Shown here in pieces: positions 51,701 to 63,700 of a DNA stretch of 64,000 bases. Within the stretch, counting starts at the first letter, position 1. Every line of letters begins with the position of its first letter. This stretch comes from Ampullaceana balthica (lineage: Eukaryota; Mollusca; Gastropoda; Lymnaeidae): positions 542,729 through 606,728 of the forward strand of contig CALYLW010000121.1 of the NCBI GenBank assembly GCA_944989445.1, in the 5' to 3' direction. A program made the position numbers and the translations under genes. Below the pieces are notes generated by a model that worked only from the letters and a program-made list of their open reading frames with translations, had not been told where the DNA came from and made no database searches.

Positions 51701-54700
51701 TATTATTACAGGTATTGTATGACAAATAAGTTGAAATAGAAATTAGCATTTGACTGAGATCCTTTCTGCTCCTAATGAAAATTATTTGTGATGTTTGTGT
51801 GTGTGTATGCTGTTTTTATGCTAGAGAGAGACTTAAGTTGCTTTCCATTGAATTTACTGGGTTTTTTTGGTTTTTTTTGCGTGTGTCTAGGTTAAGATTC
51901 ATATTTTTATAAGCCCTTTATTTGGATCAATAAACTAATATTTTCTTATATAATGGGTTACAAGGTCTTAGTTGCTTCCTTTTTTTTAAAAATCAAAGCA
52001 GTGAATGAATTTCAGACAAATTACCGCAATTTGATTTCTGCCTGAATAGCCAAGTATTTCAACTATTTTTTGCTTCTTTACCAAAATGTGTTTGCAATTT
52101 TCTGCTTTCAAAATACAAAAGTTAAAATAAAGTGACATAGGTCTGGCCACTAAGAGCTAAATCACTGCCGCCTCCAGGGGTGACAAATGGGACTCTAGTC
52201 TGGGGCCCCATCAGAAGGGGGGCCTCGTCAGCCACGCTTGATTTTTTTTATGCTGATGCTGTGCCCGCAGATATATATTCGGACAATTATTCAAGGTACA
52301 TGTAAAAAAGTTAAAACATTTAGCTTACAATAAAGAACAATACATGTGGATGTTTAAATGCCCGCATGCTCATGCAGCAGATGTCGTCAATGTGCTCGTA
52401 TCGTGGAAAGCACGCTTGTCAAAGGGGCCCAACACCGCCGGCCGGCAACGGCACACTTCTCGAAAGCAGAGAGCCAGCTGACGCCATCGCCGCTGTCAAA
52501 TGAATATTTCCGTTTCACAGTCAGACGTCGTTCTGTCTCAGGCATCTGCGATATTCTTGTACAATTTCGTGTGGAAGTTGACGTGTACGGTGTAGAAAAT
52601 GTTTGTCTCCATAGTTTGATAATTCATTCGCTTGGACGTTAATTATTGCTTTTAAAGCAGTGGTGAGTGGGCGCTGGTTATGTGTGTTCAAGTATAACTA
52701 CTAGAGATTCTGAATCACCAGATATAATTGTACTGTTACAAGTTGCACGTTGCATAGGCCCATCTCATTAATGTATTATTTCAATCCCACCATCTCCGTT
52801 CACTGGCTTTCCAACTTGCAGTCAAATTTTTATTTGCGAGAAGGTTCAACTCACCAAGTATGGTATTGGTATTCATAAATGCACCCAGCATTGTCGCTGT
52901 CGGATAAGCTACATTTCGGTCATTTTGTATAAATATTTCAAGGTTTTTGGCATGTGGGGACCTGGGAAAAGGCATCAGGCAGGGCCCAGAGTGGCCCCCA
53001 CTTACCCAGTTGTCAGGGGCCCAAACATTTCTGGCGGCGGGTCTGGCTAAATCATAATAGAAACATTAGCGTTTAGAACAATATTTAGAATAAACACCAC
53101 TGCTACCTGACATGATAAAACAAAAATATCCAATCAGTTACCTGCATGTATGGAACAGATCGGACTCCCCCAACTTTTTGCACTTCAGGAAAGTAGTTGA
53201 GGAAGGTCTCCAAAAATTTCAGTCTTAGATTGTGAAGTCTAGTTTAAAAAATATAGAACAGAATTTGTTAATAAGACTTACGGGGACTTTGAACATTCAG
53301 ACACTTTGATATAAAAATATCTTTTAAATATAAACAAAATAAATTTTTATATTTTCTAAGCTTGGTGTGCTGGGGCCAATATTTTTGTCAAATAAGCTCT
53401 TAGCTGGATTAAAAAAAGCAGCCCCCCCCCTCTCCATTTCAGAAGTTTGAACATAACCCTCTAAATATAAAATTACAAATCTTTGTGTCAACATATTCCA
53501 GCAGTAAGGGAGCACAGAAAGAAGGGAAACATCACTTTAAAGCCTCTTAGTATAAAACATACAAATCTTATCCACACATTGCAGCTTACCTCTGTGTGGT
53601 GTCTGTATCAGGCTCACTGTTGTCAACATTTGGTGCCATGTATCCAGCAGATGCGGCATAACTACTGACTTCACTTCTACCTCCCGGCTGGTTACTCTCA
53701 GTGGTGTGGAAGCCATAGGAACTGCTCCTTCCACTGGTGGCTGTACATCAAAAACATTTTATTCATTACTAACAGGATTAGCTTTACACACATATATTGT
53801 TAGATATCTTAGATTTTAAAGGCAATCTTGACAGTGAAAGAACACACATTGCTTTTCTATAAGGTTTACTGACTAAATCAAGTTTTGAGCCCACCTGAAA
53901 TTGAGTCTACTGCACTTCCCCCACTCTCCGATCCAGCTCCAGATCCTCCGCCTTGCTCAGCAGGTGATGTCCTCAGTGTTGACCCATCTGTAGCAGCCGT
54001 GCTGCCAATTTCATCATCACTGGCCGGGGCAGAAGCTGTCGTGTCTGAAAGAGGCTGCTCCTCAAGTTCAAGCTCATCGTCCTCCTGGCCTGCGGGGGCC
54101 ATGGCCAGACCCTGAATGCCAAGGTTTGCTCCAGCCTGACCCAGGTTAATGCCAAGGTTATTGGCCAGTTGTCCAGCTAAGACACTGGGGAGTTGACCCA
54201 CTTGACCACCTCCCTTAAGAAAATTTTAAAAATTACAATTTCTTTTTAATAAAGCAGAGATGGTATTTTATACATTACCACATTGACCCATTGAGAAACT
54301 CTCCTGAAATTCTGCTGCAAGCAATCAAAGTCGCTTGAATTTTTAAAATGTTATTTAAAAACCATAAAGAAATATGAAATGTTATCTTGTGATATTCAAT
54401 TTTTTAAATGATTTGCCACCAGCTGGTGTTCTGATGGATGGAATGATCTGATCTGGCTCAGTTCCACGTGGGGCACTGACCTGTTCTTGCAGACTTAAGG
54501 CAATAGCCAGCTCCACCATGGTCTCATCATCAGCGTCTGGTGGGATCTCCACCATGGGAGGGAAGTTGGCCTCCATTCCCCAGAGAGCCTCCAGACCTTG
54601 CATGGCATTGGCTGGTACCAAGCCATCATCTAGCAGCATGTTGTTGTCCTGTTGGTACAGAAGGTTTGCAAAAACTTTACATGGAACTAAACAAGGGCTT

Positions 54701-57700
54701 ATTAACAAGCAGGAACTTAATATAATCATTTACAAACTCATGATGTGATATAAATGTTAAATTATTCATTCCTGAATAGTTCTTGTTGAAAGAAATTAAA
54801 TTATGAAACAGCTAATTATATCAATAGTTGAATTCTCATATAAATTCTTTGAAAACTAGCTAGTTCCCTTGGATTATTTTGTATTTTAAAGGTGTACAGT
54901 GGAAAAATGGAAACAAACTTAAAATATTTTTTTATATACAAATTTTTTTACTTGCATATGTCTCTATTATTCATGCTTTTATACTTCAATTAATGAACTA
55001 ATTTATGCTTTTTTTTAAATTACAAATGCAGTGTCAATAACTATTTGTCTTACCACAACTTCATACAGTTCATCAGGGTCGGGTTCCTGGTCTTGCTCCG
55101 GTGGTGGAGTCACAGCCTCTTCTGCTTGTGGGGGCAGGAAAAGAGGCACAGGAGGGGTGTCTGGCTTGTTTCCTTTCTTGTCTTCCCGCTCATCCTCATC
55201 ATTTCCTTCTTGTCCTAATTTTACATGACAAAAAAAACCATCATCTGGCACTTTATATTTGTAAGAAACAATCAGATCGTTTTTTTAAAGCAAGAATTTA
55301 ACATCTAAGGACTAGTAATGATTTTTAAAGGGTTTGTGCTCAAAATATAAACAATTCAGTCTTAAATAGTTGGAAAAATCCAAAATATATATTGTTGATA
55401 ATCTCTGGTAAATAGATAAAAGTATAGCAGTGGATGAATTTACCTTGGGGTGTTAGGAGGGGAGGAGAGGGGATGTACACTCTTCTTCTCTTGTGACGTG
55501 GTCTCAACACTCGGATCAAAGTGTGACGGCAAGAGAAGCTGACGGCAGGGTCCTAAAGATTGAAAGGAAATAAAAGCTCTTTGCCGCAGAAACAAAAAGA
55601 TACCTTCCTCTTCTATATCAAGTTGTTTTTAAAGCGAATTTAAACCACTATTTTTTGTATTCTTGATTAAAATTTCATTCCATAATGAAGTGTCCCATGG
55701 ATTAGTTATCCCAAGGTAACTGCTATGTCATGACAATATGATACAATAGCTTTTAATTTTACCTGAGACAGCAACATTCGAACATAATGTTTGGTAGCCA
55801 ACTGGACACAGTCAGGGTCACACAGTGTGAAGCCATGGATCACTTCAATCAGGGAGCTCACAGTGACGTCAATGTTTGTCAGGCCTATGGGGCAAGCACC
55901 AAACACTTTAAACAGAATTTAAAAGTTACCACTGTAGAGAATTCTCCCTTAGGGGAGAGTTTAAGTTATTATGAAGTAATTAAGGGCCATACTTCCTGCA
56001 TACAGACATATTGCTCCTTGAGTACTTCACAACTTTAGACAAAAATTATTTTCATCCTGTTTTGTTTGGTCAAAAACTATTTAGGGATGGGGTCAAGGTC
56101 AGATTACCTTGAGTGAGCAGTGAGCACACACATTCTTTTACTCTTTACCTTTACCATTGTTTAGGTTGTGTGATCTATATCGGCCAGAAAATCCCCAGCA
56201 GAGTTATAAAGGGAGTTAACTGTGTGAGCAAGCGAGATTATTACTCCTTTGTTACAAGAGGAGAATTATTTTTGGTTAGAGAGCAAAGTATTATTTTTTC
56301 TGTCAGCAAGAGATAGTGTAGTTACCCTTGCACTCTGAAAACGAGTGAACAAATTTTATACACATAATTTTTTTCAGCTATACAAACAGCTGAAGGAAGA
56401 AATTAAATCTGCCTACAATGTGTTAGTTGAATTTGGGGTCAAGACACTAGTTTTTCTGTGGCCATGTCAAGCCAAAGTAACCCCTACAATATGATCATTG
56501 GTCACGGGGACAGTAGTAATCTACACTGGGCTAGAATATACAATACACCCCAGTGAACAGAGCATTTTTACCAGAAATTTCAGCTAAACTAATTTTACAA
56601 AAACAAACCTGGAAGACAGACTGGTGCTAGCATGGGGTTGGATGGTTTTACAGAGTGTAACCTCCAAAATATCTCCACCAGCCTAGAAGTAAAATGTCCT
56701 TTCTCTGCTTCGGTCAGAGAGTAGAGTGTGGTGGCTCCAGATTTTCTTTCTTTCTTCTCTGTTGGCTGCTTTTCTTCCAAATCAGTCACCTCGAGACCTG
56801 AGATACAAAAGGAAAATATATAATTGGTTTATACAAAAGGAACACAGATCTAACATTAGCTAATTCATAATACCACAAGACAGTTTGAGGCTTTTCTTAC
56901 ATATTACTTACATATTACTTCTTATCGTAATAAGATTTTAACTCTTAATGCTCATCCTTATTTTTTTTTAAAATATTAAAATATAGTTTTAAAAAATATA
57001 TTAATTTACAAAAACATCACATAAAAATGTGTTTGTAAATTAAATGTTGTTCAAGGTTTCCAAATGAAAACAACATTTGAAATAGAAATCACATAGTTTC
57101 TTTAATTTGTTATTGATTTGAATGCACTGCTTAATGTGGGAAAGAAATCCCCAGGAGATAACAGCAGTAACTTACTCTGACTTCCACCATCATGAGTCTC
57201 TGCAAACTTGACCAGGTTCATCGGCCTGCACACTGAGACTGACCGTGCAGTGACCAACATGTGCTGGAAGGTTTCCACATCCATGTCGGGGACATCAGTG
57301 GATGCAGTGGATATCAGGCAAGACATGACATTTTTCAGTAGTGCTTCATCCTGTGGGGTCAAATTAGTATGTATGTAAAACTGCACAAAGACATCCTCAT
57401 AACAACCATAAAGTTGTAGTATAAGTCAGTTGAATAAATATGCATTTAATAAAATTAGTTTTTCAAGTAACATGGCACTGTTTCAACATAAATTAAGTTA
57501 TATGATAAGACATTACAAATATGCAATGGAAACTGCAAAGAAGTCATCAAACGAAACCATCAGTAAACAGCTGTTGTTTTTTTTAAACTCATCCCCCCCA
57601 GCTTGACCATAAGCATAAAAAAACATGATTCACTAAGTTTTGGTATTAATGACTGCCCCACACTGACTAATGGTAAGGAAAATCAATCTCAGTGGTCATA

Positions 57701-60700
57701 TCCCAAAGTTTATTTTAAAAATATATATTAAATAAAAGTGTGACCAATACCTAAGTACATTGAGTATTTGTATTTCTTGCAATGACAAGAACATGAAGTT
57801 TGGGGATGTACTGCAGGTTGTTGATAAACTTACCTTGTGGTTATGATAGGCAGTCTTGGTTTGAAAAAGAGATGCTAGGAGAGATTTAGTGTGCAGTTGG
57901 ACAAGTTCAGGGGAAGTCAACGTCATCAATGACGTTGCCAGCGCCAGAGTTTCTTCCCTTGCCTTGTCTTCACCCTCAGGCTTTGGTGTGACAGTAAAGG
58001 CCCCGTCCAAAACCTCCAGGGCACTGCTCAACAATCTGGTTGATAGTTTATTAATTTCAAAATTCAAATATCCCAGTTCAAAAAAATTGATGTTTCTTAT
58101 TTAAAGGCCTGATTTATGCATTCACACAATGGAAACATAGCTTTCTTTGTTTAGCACAAAAAAAATTTCTTTGTTGCACATGCATTGTTAAAATAAATGC
58201 ATCAAGTCTTTAATTAGCAATAAAAAATATAACATACCATTTAACTCTAAATAGTGTAGTTTATATTATGTAATGGAAATATTTACATAATTAAAGTTAT
58301 GAAAGCTGTTTTCTAAAATAATTTTTTTTTAACACACCTATCTGCTCCTGTGAGGGGCATAGTGGCAGCTGGTGTGGGCTCCACCTCCATGGTGGGTCCA
58401 CTGTTGGAGTTGGTCACAACTTTGGCCGGTGCAGAGGGTTCTGGAAAGTCTTCGGGTTCCTCAGGCCAACCAAAAGCTTCTTTGGTCTTCACATAAACCT
58501 TGACAGAGTCCACCATTGTGATGGAGTTGGGGTCCAAGCTGCTGCCAACTAGAAACAATCAAAGTACATCAGATTGACAATCAAAGTACATCAGATTGAC
58601 AATCACGCATGGACATTCTGATAGCAATGTAGAATGTATCCAACTTAAAATGTTGGTATTATTTTTTAGAATCTATAAACACCTCAACTTACAGAAAATG
58701 TCAAACTTCTTCTCTGCTGTAAGTGATTCCTCCCTGGCAAATGGTATGTCAAACCATCTAGCTCTGGCATTGAGCTGAACATTAAAGAGGAACAAATGAG
58801 TTTTCTTAGCTATTGCTTTTATATTTTCATTGCAAATTTTAAAGACTTTAAAAAAAAATTTCATCAAACTTTCAAGAAGAAAATAATCACCTATTTCATT
58901 AAGAATATTAACTATTTAACATCACATTAAATTAATAATACATTAATAAAATGGAAATAAGAACAGAATACTGTTAATATTTTAATTGATAAGGCAGCTA
59001 AGAAATAGCTGAATTTTTAAAACCATGCTAACCTGAAGAGCTATCTGTCTGCGGAAAACCTCCACATAAGCTGGAGCCCTCTCAATAGTTTGAGAACCAA
59101 CAAAGATGCGAATGCCAACAGGTATCGTGCTTGTGTTCGTATTGGTAATTTCCATAGTGAAACCATTTGGCTATTATTTGAAAATGTTAGAATCGTGTAG
59201 AATTTTTAGAAAATAAATTTTTTTAACATTTCTAAAAAAATTCAAATAAACTTAATTTTTTAAAATTACTACTTATACTATTTTCATTACGATTAACGTT
59301 GGTTAGAATAAGAGGCAGCCCTTTATTTTTTTTAATGAAATAGAAAGAATAAAAAAAAGTTGTTCAAAAGTTGTATTTTACTTGCCCCAAAATTAAAGGT
59401 TATTAACTAAGGATATCGAAAAAGCAAATATTTACTTTAGTGCTGGCCACATAGAGGCCACTAGTATTGAGTCTGTTTTTCACTTGAGCTGTGTTGTACA
59501 CTTGTAGAATGTCATTACCTCCAAACTAAGAAAATAAAAAATGGTGCATAGCAAAGAGCTATTTTTATTTGTATTAAAAATATAACAAATTAATGCTCAT
59601 CCATGTAGAAAACATAAATATAAAGAATTAAGAACTGTTTAAAGACAACATTATATGTTATTCTGCCCTCAACATAGTTTTTTTAAATCTGTGTTTAACA
59701 TCTTAGGCCTTTTATCTGTTCAGAAGGAAATTGTCTAGAATGTCAAGATCTTTTAAATAAAATTATTGGTAATATCATTAATATTTTTTTTACAGTTTTT
59801 ACTCACTTCCACATCATTGGAATGCTGGCAATGTTCAAAGAAATCCACTGGGAAGGAAATACTGCTATTGGTTCGACCTTAAAATATCAAAATTAATGAC
59901 AAAGTCAAAGCAAAGCAGTGCATAAATGTCCATTGAAAAATGGCAAAATTAATTTAATTCATTTTTTTTTAAAATAATGTTATACGAGAATCAGTTTAGC
60001 AGTCAAATTAAAAAAATAATATTTCTAATTTACCAGATTTAACTATCTTCTTTTTCTTGACTGGCTTGAGCACAGCTATGGGGCTCTTGGGCTGCAGACT
60101 GGGGGACATCCAGAAGTTTGTGGCCTCAACGTTAGCCATGTAGATTCTCAGACTACCATCTTCACACAAGAGGATCATAGTTGTACGATGCTGTACAAAA
60201 TTTATTAGCAGATAATATTTGTAAGCAGTAGAAGACAGCAGTTTAGACATTATAAAGAATTACACAATATTAGATGTCACATTCTTGAAAAGTCACATTC
60301 TTGAAAATCCAATAAATTAATTTCACTCTAATCTAATTTTTTGTTGGGGACTTGTGCCGACCATTCTTCCTTTCTTTTCTCTACTTAATTAGTTTTTCCA
60401 TGGTAGGTTAGGTAATATATGAATTGAATTCCATTGCAACTACTTTCATTTGTGATGATAAAAGCACTTTCCAAAACAATTACACCCATATTTTCTATTA
60501 AGAAAGCTTTATTATTATTTTTTTATTCTCACAAATTTTTGTCTCTCTTGTATTCTTATTTTTTATTCTAAGTTGAAATGTTTCTATATAAGAATGTTTA
60601 ATACAGACCAATGAAATAAGATAAAAGTCAACCAAGTCCTTCAAGACTGCACTTAAGACACATCTTTTCAAAATTTATTTTTAAAATTGATGAAACAACA

Positions 60701-63700
60701 TTTCTTGTAAATGATTAACATAGCTTATGTATAATGTATTGTTATTTTGTGTGTTTGTTGTGATATGAAAGTTAATTTAATACTTATAAGTATGTTATTT
60801 CTTTCATGTAAAGCGCTGTGAGCCCAGTTCCTTACTGGGATACAGCGCTATATAAATAATCAATTTATTATTATTATTATTAAAAGTTACCTGATCTGAG
60901 TTGGATGCTGGGTGTCTAATGGCTACCACATCCTGGATCTGAACAAGTTTGGTTTTAGGAAGATGTAGTTGAAGTAAAAACTATTTAGCCAGCGTAAATG
61001 GAACTCTAAAATTGTTTAAATGTCATGAAACCTACATAATTATTAATGTTTAAAAGAAGCTTGCAGAATACGCTCTGAGACCATAGAACATTTAAGTTGA
61101 TAAAAAAATAAATACAAAACTTGAAAACAAACAAAAATTAAATTTATTCATAGTCTGCTATACCATGACAGGGTTTGGTAATAAAATGCCTAAAAAGTAG
61201 ACTTTCATATAATGGTTGCAATATTACCTACCCTAAAGAGTTCTTACCTTGGCTTTAGATGGGAGCACTTTGATTTCCTGCACCAAAATGACATCAGGTT
61301 TGACCATGAGCACAATGGGGTTATTTGTGGTCTGGACCATGCAGTACAATAGTCCAGTATGGCCAGGAACCTCAGACCAAGCCACCAGTGGTTGGGAGCC
61401 CACTTTGCTACCACCGTTAGAACTATAGCAATATTTAAAGAAAAAAATGATTGAACCGTTTGCCCGTATCAAAGTTTATTATTAAGTTATTTAAAGCTGC
61501 TAAGGATAGTGGATATATTCATATAAATGAATTATTCCTTGCCAGTGCTTTCCAGTTTGTGATTAAAGTAACTCACCATTTGAATGAGATTGGGAACAGG
61601 TTGGTGACTGTTGATAGATCTTTGGCCACAGGAGCAGCAAAACTTTTCCCTGAAATATTACAGTCAATTCATAAGAATGGCTAATAGCGTTTTAAAAAAT
61701 ATGATCACATTTTCACTCAGTACCAATAATACTCATCATGGTAATATGAGTAACATCATGGTTGCAATATTTCTTTAATTTTATTTCCCCCTCACTTTCC
61801 ATGCCTGCCCCCTATAAAAAATGACAGCATTGAAGAATAACATTATCAACTATTAATTCACTTTAAAGACTCAGCACAAACTAAAAACAATGACATGTAC
61901 GAGTACAGTCTTGACATATGCAATAGGGAGAGACTTAAGAAATTTATTTTTGGAATCCAGCAAAGGGAACTTTATATTTTACACAATTAGGTCTTAAAAA
62001 GTTTTAAAACATGTTTAAGAATATCTTATGTGTGTTTAATTAAATTTATTTAGATAACTTTCAATCTAGACTTACCGGATGAGTAACTGAAGAAGATTAG
62101 CTGCAGTGCATGAGAGTAGTACACAGACACCCCACCACCAGCAACTTGTCCGTTGATGTCCTGAAACAGATGACAATGTCATATGAACATAAGGAGTCAA
62201 GATGAAGGTAGTGGTTTTTTAAATTGCAAGGCTCAAAAGAACCCTGGAAAATTTTCAGGATTGCAAAAAGTAATTATTACAGTTTTTTTTTAAAATGAGA
62301 AATATTGCTAAGTTCAAGATGTAAGTTTTAACAAAAACTGTGTACTAGCTGATGCAGGGCATATCTGTGGTCCTTTTACTTTTAATGAGATACAATATGG
62401 ATGTAATCATTTTAATTCTGGAAAACATGATGGGATTAAAATTACTTATAAATATAAGTTTGTATACTGTTTTAAAAAAACAACTCAATTCATTCTTTTT
62501 TTTTACGCTACACTCTAATCAATGCTCCCTTTAAGCTGCACGGCCACGCAGATATCTGACAGACGCAGCGTAGCAGTTTAGAATTAGCACGCAGCAAATT
62601 TTGTAAATTATAGCACAAAAAAAATATGCTTTGCAACTTTGCACACGAGTTTTTTTACTTTGCACATGGACCAACAAACCTTAGAAGGAACATTGATTGT
62701 AAAACCGGTGAATAAAATCTTATCTCACCTTGAGATCTGTATGTTTGACTTCCAAGACATTAGTGATGTAAAAAGGCCCATGTTTGGCAGAGCTGGACTC
62801 CTCCAGTGTTTGAGTGTAGATGTAGCCTGATGAAGCAATCATCACCATGGAGCGGCAGTCGTCATTGAAAATAAAGGTCACATCACGCACTTTACCACTT
62901 GGCAGCAGGAAGAAGTACTGAGGGCTGATGGCATCCACTCCGAGATCATAAATCTGGAGTTGAGGATTATAATAATTTGTTAAATATCATAATAGATTTT
63001 GGAAACTATTAAAAATGAAAAGAAAATCTTGAATAAAAATAATTTTAAAAACACATTTATGAAACCAACGAGCATTAAAGCAGGCAGGCTTGAAATCTAG
63101 GTCGTCAGTATATAATGTTTGTTTGGAAGAAATAATTCCTACCTTGACAAAGTCAGCTGTTATTATAGCAAGCTCAGTCTGGGAACCAGGTAACCAAACA
63201 GCCTAGATATGGAGAAAGTAAAATGTAATTATATATATTAAGACAAACTCTTATAAGAAAAAATAAATTATTATTTGAATCTTTGGTGACTTTATTAAAA
63301 AGTCATTGTTTCATTTCTTTTTCTTATTTTTTAAAAATTAATTGAACTTTTTTTCAGCAAGTAACCTTCCTGCAGTAAGCTTATGCTAATGCAAATGTTT
63401 TTACCCACAAAACTAGTTTACTGAATGATAAATATATTGCAGTTTCAATATATAGAGATAAAAATATAAAAAATTCATATTAATTTTTTTATGATCTTGG
63501 CCTGAAATTAAATTTAATATACCTTTGTCCTATATATTAAGCCTTGAATTTACCTTTATGATGAAATTGCCAGAAGTTAGAGATGGATGAAGAACCAAGT
63601 GATCAGCCACTGTTCCAGAGCTGGTAAAAGTCATCACATGACAGTCCTATTTAAAAATATAAAATAATGAAAAATGCCCTTCAAAAACTATTATCTTAGA

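Noticed and set aside
61451..61684. 77-codon plus-strand frame
   Set aside because: Shadow of a UBR4 exon (61577-61649) and its flanking intron.
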